This document shows positions 1 through 9,260 of a stretch of DNA of 17,073 nucleotides, one piece after another (the stretch's first letter is position 1; every line of letters starts with the position of its first letter). Made by a program: the position numbers and the translations under genes. Below the pieces are notes generated by a model. It worked only from the letters and a program-made list of their open reading frames with translations, searched no databases and was not told the origin of the DNA. Source of the stretch: Calycina herbarum (lineage: Eukaryota; Ascomycota; Leotiomycetes; Helotiales; Pezizellaceae); NCBI GenBank assembly GCA_001414485.1, contig LLEY01000350.1:1-17073 (forward strand). Direction: 5' to 3'.

Positions 1-21
1 CCCCCCCCCCCCCCCCCCCCC
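1..21. other. Terminal poly-C run (contig end)
   Basis: The window opens with 21 consecutive C residues, followed at once by ordinary sequence that is the 3' flank of the eEF1B gamma gene. A matching run of 17 G closes the window. A poly-G read end at both outward-facing contig ends is what dark-cycle base calls from two-colour Illumina chemistry would produce after assembly, so I read this as an artefact. A genuine homopolymer that stopped the assembly is the alternative. Confidence 0.6.
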
Positions 22-72
22 AAAACGCTAAAAAGACTAACCGGTTTTCATGAAACATACAAGGCATCAAGT

Positions 73-1660
73 TTACTTGAAGACCTTTCCATCAGCCCAT
101 TGGTACTCCTTACCGTTGACTGTGATTGGCATCTCCCAAGTCCATTGGTCCTCAACGAACTGCTTGTCCTCTGGCTTAGAGGCATCAAGCTTGGTGAAAG
201 AGTAACTCTCATAGTCTGGAGCGACATCGAAAGCGTGGAGAGCATCTTGACCACGGATGACGAAAGCACCTTGGATGATGGAATCACCCTCGACACCATA
301 GACGGAAGCACAACCGAAGATGTACTTGCGGGAGCCCTCAAGACGAGCGAAGAAACCGCCGATGAGGTTGGAAGTCATGAAGACCTTGGTGAGCTCATCA
401 TTATACTTATAATCAATCTTCCAGAGAGAGTACTCCTCGGCGTTGTAGTTCTCCCAGAACCACTTGAGAGCAACTGGGGTATCAGAGTTGGAGTATTGAC
501 GCTTCCACTCATCAATAGGAATGGTTGGCTTTCCAAGGGCCTCAATTGGGTGCTTAGCCTTTGGTGCAGGTGGAGCCTCATCCTCTTCATCCTCGACTAC
601 CTTTGGCTTTGGCTTAGGAGCCTCCTTCTTGGCCTCCTTCTTTGGGGCAGCTTCCTTCTTTGGGGGAGTGTACTTGATGGCTTCATCAATGAAGGTGAGC
701 TTGTCAACGACAGCGGAGTAGATTGGCTGGTTGTAGACGGTCTCGTACCAACGGGTTACGTTGGGGTTCTCGGCACGCCACTTCTTGTCGAAGAAGAATT
801 GGAAACCACGGGAGATGATACCAGCAGCGTAGAGATCAGCAAGGGTGATACGCTCACCGGCAAGGTAGGTGTTGTTTTGAAGGTGGGCCTCGACGACACC
901 GACGGCCTTCAAAGCAGCCTTGGATGAGTTCTCAACAGCGAGCTTGTTGTACGGGGAACGTCCGATCAAAGGACCGAACCAACCTCCGAGAGCAGTGAGA
1001 ACATCGTGGTTGAAATAAGACATCCACTTGAGAATGGTGGCATAGCTATGATCTTGTTAGTTGCGGAAAAGATGGGGTGAGTCAAGAGTGAGTCAACTTA
1101 CTCTTGCTTGGTCTTGCCGAGGAGGGTGGTCTTCTCGTTTTGGGAGGTGACTAAAATCTGGTCAGCAATCAATTCAAAGTAGATACTGTGGATAAAAAGT
1201 GAAGGATGTGAATATGCTCAGAGTCTAATTAATTTAAAAAATCAACACGGATGATTAAGACAGGGATAACTGTATGACATTTTTCTTCATCATGGCATAT
1301 GTGTGTGGGGGTGAAGTTGAACTTGGAGGGACCAAGCAACGTGTGAAACAGAGAGGAATGTGCGACATACTGTAGATGGCGATGGCGAGGGCCTCGTGGA
1401 GAACGTAACCGTCGGCACCCTCGAATGTAGGAACCTTTCCAAGAGCGTTGAGCTTGAGGTACTCGGCTGGGACTCCTTTGGAAGGCTCAGTATGGACGAG
1501 CTCGAGATCGACGTTGTTTGCCTTTGCAACTGCTTGGATAGCAATTGAGCGGGGGTTACCCTATGGAAATTGTCAGTCACTGGTCTGCGGAGGGGTGCTC
1601 GGAAGCTGGGCAGAAACTGGATTGACTTACCGGATAGGTGTAGAGTTTTCCGAAAGCCAT
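73..1660 (-). CDS. CAM1: Translation elongation factor eEF1B gamma subunit (GST-fold)
   Basis: This is the gamma subunit of the cytosolic eEF1B complex, which recycles eEF1A-GDP; gamma is the structural partner of the exchange subunit. I read four exons on the minus strand: 1660-1631, 1560-1371, 1150-1102 and 1045-73. They total 1242 nt, 413 aa plus TAA. Donors are GTAAGT, GTATGT and GTAAGT; acceptors are ATAG, TTTAG and CATAG, with CTGAC or CTAAC branch-like sites. Residues 1-80 form a glutathione-transferase N-terminal fold (starts MAFGKLYTYP, contains LNALGKVPTFEG and HEALAIAIY), and about 90-205 form the GST C-terminal helical domain. Residues 217-255 are a low-complexity linker rich in Lys, Ala, Pro and acid. 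From about 255 to the end is the conserved EF1G domain (WFWENY, FMTSNLIGGFFARLE, ending DGKVFK). Length is normal for the family. The first exon is only 30 nt. The stop lies about 50 nt from the poly-C end, so most of the 3' UTR is absent. Confidence 0.96.
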
Positions 1661-1916
1661 GTTTGCGGTGTTGTTGATCTGTTGGACAGAGTTGAAGGAG
1701 GACGAGTTAAGAAGAGCTCGCAAAAATTCAAATATCTAGTGGCGGGGCATACGCGCCTTGCCTGTTATGGCCTAGCTTAGCCGCGGGTAGCTTTTCACGT
1801 GACCATTCAAAAAAGTTGATGCCGAGCCGTAAGGAGACGGGATTTGGAAGGCTGACCAGCAATCAACTCAAGCCCATCCACCACACAAAGTACATTGGGG
1901 CGGCCATATCTTCACA
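1661..1916. promoter_or_regulatory. Divergent promoter between eEF1B gamma and MRPS9
   Basis: The 256 bp between the two divergent start codons must hold both 5' UTRs and both core promoters. At 1795-1802 it contains the 8-bp palindrome TCACGTGA, an E-box type site of the kind bound by Cbf1/USF-like bHLH factors in fungi. The site is about 115 bp from the MRPS9 ATG and 135 bp from the eEF1B gamma ATG. A GC-rich patch (CCGCGGG) lies just beside it at about 1781-1787. No TATA box is evident. That the palindrome is functional is inference. Confidence 0.5.
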
Positions 1917-2952
1917 ATGAAGGTATCGTGGCTTCCCATAAGTCTGAGGGAGAGTTTGCAATGCGCACATTCTCCCAGACCCCTCGCGTCCTGCAGACAA
2001 CAAGCTCTCAACATCCGACCTAGACAATTTACCACAGCTTCGCGAATGCGAGCCATTGCAGCCCCGGAGATCAATTTTGGAAGGGAAAGGAGGAACCGAG
2101 GGAGAGAGCAACAAGGAGGACAGGCATATCAGGATGGAAACGACGAGGAACCTGTATTCGTGGCTCGACTCTTGCCAGCATCTCCGTCATATTTCACCGC
2201 GCAACCTATTTTCACCGACGACCTTTTGGTTTTACAGAATCTCCTGACGAAGCACGCGGCACTGCCTGTTGTAAAGCCAGGAGAGCATCCCAGAGTGGCA
2301 TGGCGAACCCTCCCCGAATATCGAGACCGAGTCGGCGAGACTGTGAAGGCAGCTAAATACCATAAAATTGTCGAGCTCCTCGCCCGTCTCAATCAGATAC
2401 ACCCATCCGTTATACCCGAAGAGGTGCAAACTGCCCTCAACGAATACAAACGAGATATCAATCCGTTCAAGAACGAGCCCAAGATTGCGCCTGTAGACAA
2501 AATGGGAAGAACACTAGGAGCTGGTCGGAGAAAGTCTGCCACGGCAAGAGCGTGGCTTGTTGAAGGTACGGGAGAGGTTTTGGTTAATGGTAAAACATTA
2601 GCGGATGCATTCGGACGTATTCATGATAGAGAAAGTGTCATATGGGCCTTGAAGGCAACGAATCGAATCGACAAGTATAACGTATGGGCAATGTCGATGG
2701 GAGGTGGAACAACAGGTCAGGCGGAAGCCTTGACATTGGCAGTCGGAAAGGCATTGATGGCACATGAGCCTGCATTGAAGCCGGCTTTACGGAGAGGTGA
2801 GTTCATTTCTTGTAGCCCTGTGATGGAATTATGATACAAGATTGCTAACAATTCAACTAGCTGGATGCTTGACCCGTGATCCCAAGAGAGTTGAGAGAAA
2901 GAAGCCTGGGCACGTCAAGGCAAGGAAAATGCCCGCGTGGGTCAAGAGATAG
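1917..2952 (+). CDS. MRPS9: Mitochondrial small-subunit ribosomal protein uS9m
   Basis: This is the mitochondrial counterpart of bacterial S9, a structural protein of the small ribosomal subunit whose C-terminal tail reaches the decoding centre. Exons are 1917-2796 and 2861-2952, giving 323 aa plus TAG. The 64-nt intron has a GTGAG donor, a GCTAACA branch site and a CTAG acceptor. The N-terminus is rich in Arg and Ser and nearly lacks acidic residues; RQFTTAS near residues 36-42 resembles a matrix-protease cleavage context, which fits an import presequence. Residues about 199-323 are the S9 domain: [13 protein letters not shown] at 201-213, [28 protein letters not shown], then the basic tail [14 protein letters not shown] and ending KR. 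The long segment between presequence and S9 domain is usual for fungal mitochondrial S9. Without splicing, the frame ends shortly after the donor, so the intron is needed for the conserved basic tail. It is transcribed divergently from eEF1B gamma. Confidence 0.96.
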
Positions 2953-3226
2953 ATTTTGTGTGTATTATTTTGTACGAAGATATGTAGTGTATTTGAGGAA
3001 ATGGCGAAATGTTTCCAATCATTTTACTGCATTTTCCATCTGTTTGTAGCAGCACTTTGTCTTTATTTTTGTCTTTGCAAGGCTTCTATCTCGAGGGGAT
3101 ACTATATTCGAGTGGATACCTCGCCATCGCTTTTTATTGAACATCTTGAAACCTTACTTGCTCATATATGAGTTCTGCTTGCTACTTTACACCCAGACAT
3201 CAAGTCGTGCTATGACTTGGAAGAGT
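2953..3226. other. 3' flank of MRPS9, no gene seen
   Basis: These 274 bp are T-rich after the MRPS9 stop and should contain its 3' UTR and polyadenylation region, for example the TGTGTGTATTATTTTGTA stretch just past the stop. No ATG-initiated ORF with coding character was found on either strand. The minus-strand frame bordering its right edge belongs to the broken gene described next. Confidence 0.5.
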
Positions 3227-4080
3227 CTATTCCTTTTTGAACTCGCCCTGAAAGACTCTAGAAGCGTCCTTCAATTGAAAATTGCACTGGAATTCTTCCC
3301 AGATGATGATATTTCTACGCCGGGGTTCTGTTGGTAATTCCTTGTCTTGAATAGTCTCCCAATTACGGTGACTTACCACACATTATCTCGATGTACATTA
3401 CATCCTGCGGCAAGCTAAAAAATATGATTTGCCATTACTATTACCTTTTTCCTTCATACTCTCTTCTCCTCTCAGAAGACTTTTCGCAAGGTATGCTTGA
3501 TGGCTCACACGAAGAGTAACATAAGCTTCGTTGGTTCAAAATTCTCTCTTTAAATGGAGAAGGAGATCCTACCGTGCAAATCTTGAAGTGATTGAAGGCT
3601 CTATGCATAATATAGCATGACAAACTTCTTTCAATTCATCAAAAAGGTCACCATCTCCCAAGTATAAGGCCTTTACCTCCATTACCTCCATTACCTCCAC
3701 TTCAACTTCTAAGTCTAACCAAGCATAGCTCTCTAAATGCAAAGTCAGTAACTTCCAAGCTCTGTCGCCATCTTTCAAACTCTCGACTTGCTTCTCTTCA
3801 AATTCAATGAAACCAGCTTTGTCCACAGTTCTAGGTTAGCAACTCCCGGACTCTTTGATGCCATTCCAATCCCGTCTCGTAGTCAATGAGTGAAACTACC
3901 AGTCACAGTGCAAGAAGCCCCCACCTCATTTAACAACCCCACTCGAGAACCAAAAACCTTTGTATCCCCAATTCGCTAGGATATTTTCAATTCTAGTATT
4001 CAGGAGAACCAAGTCAAGTACAGGAAGTTCCGAAGTCTTCGAAAGTAAGATGTTTTGGATACTTAACCAAACCCAAAAAA
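3227..4080 (-). pseudogene. Coding-like, multiply broken minus-strand gene relic, family unknown
   Basis: On the minus strand, one reading frame from 3832 down to 3230 (about 201 codons) has only four internal stops: TAG at 3571-3569, TGA at 3538-3536, and TAA at 3400-3398 and 3385-3383. At about 60% A+T, I would expect roughly a dozen. The open pieces (87, 45 and 51 codons) read like protein, with charged helical stretches such as VESLKDGDRAWKLLTLHL and IQDKELPTEPRRRN. Upstream, open pieces at about 4074-3959, 3960-3886 and 3902-3834 join only by changing frame, so either an intron or frameshifts lie between 3960 and 3830. There is no ATG at the head of the longest piece; it would start with GTG. 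Several stops could derive from CGA or CAG by C-to-T change. I do not recognise the family. The reading is post hoc and could be chance, so confidence is low. Confidence 0.33.
3673..3699. repeat. 9-bp tandem repeat, 3 units of TTACCTCCA
   Basis: Three perfect copies of TTACCTCCA lie in tandem. The unit is a multiple of three; on the minus strand it falls inside the longest open piece of the broken gene and encodes a repeated Val-Met-Glu tripeptide. The array therefore does not disturb that frame. Confidence 0.85.
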
Positions 4081-4083
4081 AAT

Positions 4084-4110
4084 GGAATCGATTATTTGGG
4101 ACACAGATTT
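4084..4110 (+). repeat. Left terminal inverted repeat of the MITE-like element
   Basis: A 27-bp arm perfectly complementary to 4410-4436. It contains the 8-bp palindrome AATCGATT near its outer end and the motif GGGACACAGATTT toward the inside. Identity stops abruptly at both sides of the arm. Confidence 0.85.
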
Positions 4111-4298
4111 ACATAAGTCATGTACAAAGACCCTAACACTATTTCTTTCCAAGTCCGCACACAACTAATTTAATTCTAACTTTTTATTAACCACAACACT
4201 TTTTGAAATTTAAAAACAGTATCGCATTACAAGCTATAGTCTTTACAAGTATATTACACTAACTTATAAACACAAAAGAGTGTTATATTAAGAAGTTG

Positions 4299-4319
4299 TA
4301 TATATATATATATATATAT
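4299..4319. repeat. TA dinucleotide microsatellite
   Basis: About ten uninterrupted TA units lie inside the MITE-like element, nearer its right half. Such a tract is prone to length change and to slippage in assembly. Confidence 0.9.
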
Positions 4320-4409
4320 GTATAAAGTTATGGCTGTATACTTGGTTTATACAAGACTTACTATAGTCGCCCCGTGTTTTCCACGCTCTAACCAATGATA
4401 ATTTTATAC

Positions 4410-4436
4410 AAATCTGTGTCCCAAATAATCGATTCC
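4410..4436 (-). repeat. Right terminal inverted repeat of the MITE-like element
   Basis: This is the exact reverse complement of the left arm at 4084-4110. It is followed directly by CAAAAAACAATTGC, which resembles the A-tract to the left of the element. Confidence 0.85.
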
Positions 4437-4576
4437 CAAAAAACAATTGCTAAATGTGATTATTCACGAATGTTAAGAATAATCAGGTTCGCTAAATAGA
4501 GTTCGGAGATTTGTATATATTCTAGATTCGTAGCGAATGTGTTGTTGATGAATAATGAATAACAAACCCACTCCAC
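4437..4576 (-). pseudogene. Possible upstream exon of the broken gene, beyond the MITE
   Basis: On the minus strand a pyrimidine-rich CTAG at 4580-4577 looks like a 3' splice site. From 4576 a frame stays open for 38 codons to a TAA at 4462-4460 and then continues open to the edge of the MITE-like element. If the element and one T-tract copy are removed, this frame runs into the open frame that begins at about 4074 on the other side. This suggests that the element split an exon. The segment is short and AT-rich, so chance is a real alternative. Confidence 0.15.
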
Positions 4577-4716
4577 CTAGAAAAACTAGATTGAAAAAGA
4601 GAAATAAATAAATGTGAACCTCCAATAAAGAAACAGCGTCTTACATCCCTCTCTCTCAAATTTCATAAACCATCCATCGAATCCAGAAGAAGTCTACGTC
4701 TCTTTCAACACCCTCA

Positions 4717-4812
4717 CTACTCGCTAAACATCCCTATTCTCACATCCACATCTCTGTGCTTCTCCGCCTCCTCCTTCAAACTTGAAGATTTCTCTACTGG
4801 ATTCTGGGACAT
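4717..4812 (-). CDS. Small ORF, 31 aa, hypothetical
   Basis: An ATG at 4812-4810 opens a 31-codon frame ending in TAG at 4719-4717. The peptide is very hydrophilic (contains SSSLKEEAEKHRDVDVR) and has protein-like composition, unlike the AT-rich flanks. It lies on the same strand as, and just upstream of, the broken gene, so it might be the first coding exon of that gene, with a GTGAGA-type donor near 4742. Equally it may be a chance ORF. No known family is recognised. Confidence 0.17.
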   Translation of the reverse strand: MSQNPVEKSSSLKEEAEKHRDVDVRIGMFSE

Positions 4813-5579
4813 CCGCTATTAAGCGAAAACCGGGTATTCCCCTATACCTTAAAGCATCCAAAGAATACAAAATACGAAATCGTAGCTCGACGAGTTATAA
4901 ATAAAATAGCAATATACCGTGATGTAACATAACCCCAAGTTCCAACCTTCCAATCTTCCAATCTGCAATCTTCGTCGACTGAAGAAGAAAACACAAGTGA
5001 GATCTCAAGACGTCGGTGTACCTCCTAACGTGATAGTACAGTCCTCTGGTCGAAAATTGCTCGAGGTGGTACCTACGGTATAAAGAGCCAGCTTCATCCA
5101 CTAATATCCCATCCTCCCATCCTCCCTCTCAACCTCCTCACAGCACTCATTATTCTCGACATAAAGAGAAACTAGAAGTGGACAAGCAACTCACTTGAGA
5201 AACGGCTTCATAGCTTTCATACCAAGTTTCCTGGACACCTACCTTCCTGTGTTCTCGTGAGTATCTGGGATATTTTTGAAGTAATGGGCTTTCTTACTTG
5301 AGAGAATTGATGGTCTGTAGATGTTTAGTTGGATTGGTATCACTGGTATCACTGGTTAAAAGGAGGGTTGATGGCTAGTGGGTGGGATATCGTAGTGAAG
5401 TCGCCAGTTTGGAATGGGTTGCGTTGAGTTGCAGAGGATTGGAAAGAAAGTGGGTCGTGAACCTTTCACATCACAATCAATAAACGAAGAAGAAACCCAC
5501 AACAGTTAAACCAAACCTTGAATCCTTCTCCTGGGATCTCCCCCTCCCCTCTCCCACCTCTCGGTTACAACAAACAAGA
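4813..5579. other. Spacer without a recognised gene
   Basis: The open frames in these 767 bp are short and mostly lack an ATG. The left part is AT-leaning; from about 5520 to 5570 the plus strand becomes a C/T-rich tract (CTCCCCCTCCCCTCTCCCAC) like the core promoters or 5' UTRs of filamentous fungi. A short direct repeat, GGTATCACT twice, lies at about 5337-5354. Nothing else stands out. Confidence 0.5.
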
Positions 5580-5855
5580 ATGGCAGCACCCCTCTCGAAT
5601 CCGCTTCCAACAACTACGGTTATGGTCGAGACACAGCTTGTAAGCAAACCCCAATCCGATCCCCGGTCAGGACCTATCTCCATTACGCAGGGTAGAATGG
5701 CAAGAATTGAAGCGGCCCAACCAAAAATCGAGACCACAGCACAACGTCTAGCCATCTGCCATCTGCCATTTACCTACCACCCCCAAGTAAAACTGGCTTT
5801 CTCTCGGGAACGCGAACACCAGCTTGCCTATACTTTACAGATTCTAGGACATTAA
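5580..5855 (+). CDS. Possible small hypothetical protein, 91 aa
   Basis: An ATG with a good context (AAGAATGGC: A at -3, G at +4) follows a C/T-rich tract and a CAACAAACAAG leader, features common just upstream of fungal start codons. The frame runs 91 codons to a TAA. A GTAAGC at 5640 and a CGCAG at 5686-5690 would define a 51-nt in-frame intron, leaving 74 aa, but no clear branch site is seen. The peptide has no recognisable domain, signal peptide or membrane segment. It is convergent with VPS18, whose stop is about 300 bp downstream. It could be a real orphan gene, the first exon of one, or chance. Confidence 0.22.
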   Translation: MAAPLSNPLPTTTVMVETQLVSKPQSDPRSGPISITQGRMARIEAAQPKIETTAQRLAICHLPFTYHPQVKLAFSREREHQLAYTLQILGH

Positions 5856-6160
5856 AAGCATCCACCGAAAAAAGTTCAGGAGAATCAAGAAGAAACCGAC
5901 CTCTTAATTCCACTAAACAATCTCAGAAAAAAAGAAAGTAATCGTCCTAGAAATATCTGAAGTAAAGTTAGGGATTCTCCCCTCCCACCCCAAAGACATA
6001 GGTAGCAACACCATGACCAATTGAAATTCAGTTGTGAAGAGATAAAGGGGTCGTTTCAAGTGATGTATTATTTCTCTCACCAAACTAGCCACCCTAAGCT
6101 AAACGCTATGCATAATGCCATGCTTATGATACATATCATCAAAGACCAAAAATCAATCTT
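5856..6160. other. Spacer containing the VPS18 3' flank
   Basis: No gene was found in these 305 bp. They must hold the VPS18 3' UTR (minus strand). A short imperfect palindrome, ATGATACATATCAT at about 6126-6139, lies just beyond the VPS18 stop; no function can be assigned. Confidence 0.5.
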
Positions 6161-9100
6161 TCAAAGTGCCCATTCACTTAGGTCATCCGAGGGAGTGACG
6201 AATGGTTCGTCGATGCGTTTTATGGCGAAGTCGCTGCAGAGTATGCTGTTTGGAGAGTTAGCTATCGTATTCTCAAGACAATATGAGGAAGTTTCAAGCA
6301 AGGAAAGGAGAACGAAATAAAGAGGGCAATGGGGAGTAAAGGAATAAAGAGACAGAAAGAAAGACCAAAAAAACAAAAAACAAAAACATACCAACTCCCA
6401 GCAACAAGCCCATCCAATTCCGCAACCATAGCCTCCCTCTTCTTCCCCGTCACCATCCCCTTACTAACCAACATCTGCACCTCCCTAATCCTCTTCCCCA
6501 TCGCAATACCAACCTGCTCCATAACCTTGCGTCCCAAACAATCACTATGAAAAGCATGTTGACAAGGGAACACAAAAAACTGTCTACTCAACAACGGCAA
6601 AGAGCAAACATAACATTTCTCCCCCGGCTCCACAATCGCATATCTCTGATCTAGAGCCTTGATGTCAACCTTGATGTTTGACGCTGTTTGCGAAGACTCA
6701 TCCATTTCTTTTTTCAGGGCTTCGATGTTACGAGAGTAATCCTCGAGGGCGGTACAGATTTCTTCTTTGAAATCATCAATCACCACAAAGTCCGGGAAAA
6801 AAGGAATGAGATCCTCAATCTTCAAAAGATCACACCGTTTGAGGAATTCGATGGCGGTTTTAATCCCATTACTCTGTGAGATGACTTTCTTCGCAACAGC
6901 GAGCCACAATTTCTTCCTCAAAGGCGGGTCAGAAACAGGACGATCGGCAATAATGGATGCAAGATCTATCTGCGAGTGTGCGAGTGCCAGTTCGACCGCT
7001 TGAAGATATTGACCCATGGTGCTGTAGATGAAGACGCAGGATTGGACGCGCGAGTGTTGAATGCAGAGACGGAGGGCGAAGTCGGCGTCGAAACTTGGTT
7101 CGTCGCCTTGGGATTCGAGATATGCGAGGAGTCCAGATTCATCTTTGGAGGAGTGGGAGGCGTAGATGGAGATTAGCGTATTATGTACGGCTGCGTCGGT
7201 GGAGTTAAGTTGGTTGATGACATGAAGGAGGTACCGAATTGCTTGGTTCTTTGAGAGTGGTCCTTGGAAATTTCGATCGTAGGTGAGGAGTGCGGGAATG
7301 AGGTTGCGAGCTTTAAGATCTGAGTGTCTCATGAGAATGTCAACGAGATCTGTAGCGACATGTGTGATGAGGCCACTGCTGTAGCGGTAGAATATTTCGG
7401 GGTCTGTCTGCTTCTTGAGAACGTCAAGAACTTCCGTCCATCGCTCTCTTTGCATCCAGTATGCCAAAACGTAATTGTAGTCATTTACAGCACTGGCAAA
7501 GTACAAGAGCTCCTCTTCTCGACCATGACTGCTGATAATATCATATGCTGTTTTTTGATCGAGATCTGATTTGTGCTTTTTTACAAAGTCTTGGAACTCT
7601 CCACGGATGGTTTCCAGCTGATCTTTGGTCTGAGATGTGTTGAGGGTCTCCGATAATTCTGCCTTGGTTATGATGGTATCATCCAGGGAATTAAGTTTTG
7701 ACATGAAAACTTCCACGAGCCAGCTCGCAATCATCATACGCTGCATAATTGAGGACTTTTTGTATGTGGTAATCTTCGTCAAAAGATACTTTCTCAAAGC
7801 ATCTTGCTGGTCGTTGTCAACAAAGGTTAGAGCCACTTGCTCAAAAGGTTTGCTGCTCTTTCCGTATACACCAGCCGCCTCAAGGTATGCACCTTTGGTG
7901 ATGAGATAGTCACCAGAAGCTGTTGCAACGGCATCTTTCTGTGCTGGATTTCGAGCATATCTCAAAGCCGCGTCAAAGTGTTCTGTTGCCAACATGACTT
8001 TCCAAACATCGCGGTCTTCGTCTGTAACCACAATTTCAAAAATCTCTTGCGCCGTAAACAGCCAAAAGGTATTCTTTTGCTGATCTGCGAATAATCCTAG
8101 AGCTTTTTGTCCAGGGTCTAACACAACCCGATCGAATATCACCCTATCGTCCAGTCTGTTGACGGCGACGACGCGGTTTCCAACCAAGTGGAGAATATGC
8201 CATTGGGTCAGAGCAATCGAATCCACGGGATCTGCAGCTGCCTTCTTCCTCCCACTGGGTGCCTCTGCGACAGGCAATTGAGATCTAGGCAACAGTTTTG
8301 CTTCTCCAAATAACTTGGTACCTAATTCAGGTGCCGCAGGTGAGGTAAGTAACCGGCCATAATAAACCCCTTGTGATGATAACCACGCGAATACCCGGTC
8401 CGGAGTCAAACTTTCAAATGTGTTCAAATCTGGAGGATCCGGGGAAACAACAAGTGTAGAAGGCGCCGCATTTGAAACCTTGGATATCTCATGGACCGTC
8501 GGTTGCTCTGTTTCAAACAGTTTTGTGAATATGGAAGCTCCTCCCTCGTGGGTGACTTTGCCAATCTTCCCAATCAAATGTAGAATCCGGCTTTGTGTAG
8601 TGATCAAAACCCTCCGTACGTCTGGTTTTCCTGTGACAAGGTCCACCCATAACCCGGTTATTGGACCATCAGAGAGCTTCTGTAAAGTCTTGAGATATTT
8701 ATCCTCCTTTCGGTAGAATTCGGTTGACGTCTCGATATATCCTTCGTAAATATTCCCATCAGATGCCCCGATCAAAATCTCTCTTGTAGAAGCCGTAGGC
8801 AGGGAAGGGTTCCATCCTATCGATTCGATGGCAACACCTCGGAGTCGCGAGAGGGGTGTGGGTTTTTTCGATTGCGTATGGAGGTAGTAATTCTCCCCAA
8901 GAGCAGTACAAATAATCAAATGCGAAGCGGTGGGGTCGAGGAACATGCGCCGTATGACGCCTACTTCAGAAACTCTCTTGGGCAAATCGATATCTAACAT
9001 CTTCTCAGTAAAGCACATTGGCACAAGAATCCAAGATCCTCACCATCAATATCCGCCGGATTATCAAGGTCTATGCGGAGTATTCTACCATTCGCAAGGG

Positions 9101-9260
9101 CTAGTACTAGGACATTGTTTGCGACCTGGGCAGCCACGAAATCGGAGGCTATTGGGAATTGGAGTTGGACTGGTTCAACATTGAATATAGGCAGGGAATT
9201 CTCAGTGAGATCCTGCAGGTTTCTTGCGGCTACATAGCCGTTTGACGGGTCAAGAGCCAT
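6161..9260 (-). CDS. VPS18: Vacuolar protein sorting protein Vps18/Pep3 (HOPS/CORVET core)
   Basis: Vps18 is a class C core subunit of the HOPS and CORVET tethering complexes, which drive endosome and vacuole fusion with Rab and SNARE partners. Exons on the minus strand are 9260-9044, 8993-6392 and 6245-6161 (2904 nt, 967 aa plus TGA), near the usual fungal length. Intron 1 is 50 nt (GTGAGG...TTAG); intron 2 is 146 nt (GTATGT, GCTAAC branch, ACAG). Splicing across intron 1 restores PADID-DIDLPKRVSEV, a typical Pep3 segment. The N-terminal half is the Pep3/Vps18 beta-propeller region (for example RRMFLDPTASHLIICT, LWVDLVTGKP). The middle is helical clathrin-repeat-like (CHCR), followed by a coiled segment at about 825-855. 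The C-terminal RING-H2 finger has ligands C866, C869, C883, H885, H888, C891 and then C940, C943. The last CxxC pair lies on exon 3, and about 48 residues separate it from the first set. The protein ends DDLSEWAL. Confidence 0.95.

Larger units (their letters stand above)
4084..4436. mobile_element. MITE-like element, 353 bp, with perfect 27-bp terminal inverted repeats
   Basis: The segment 4084-4110 (starting GGAATCGATTATTTGG) is the exact reverse complement of 4410-4436 (ending CCAAATAATCGATTCC). The pair is 27 bp long with no mismatch. The 299 bp between the arms is A+T-rich, has no ORF, and includes a TA microsatellite. A short, non-coding, AT-rich body with long perfect terminal inverted repeats is the pattern of a non-autonomous DNA transposon. 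Both flanks carry a CCC/A-tract (CCCAAAAAA at 4072-4080 and 4435-4443), which might be remains of a target duplication, but the right copy overlaps the repeat, so the exact ends and superfamily are uncertain. A TA duplication within the outer part of the repeat is also possible. The perfect identity of the arms suggests a recent insertion or selection on the ends. Confidence 0.65.

Noticed and set aside
100..927. A 275-codon plus-strand open frame
   Set aside because: It is antisense to exon 4 of eEF1B gamma, whose protein is clearly conserved. The leucine/valine-rich composition is the expected shadow of a Lys/Glu/Asp-rich coding strand.
5477..5755. A 92-codon minus-strand ORF with a hydrophobic segment
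   Set aside because: It overlaps the plus-strand small ORF, which has the better start context and upstream C/T tract; no family is recognised.
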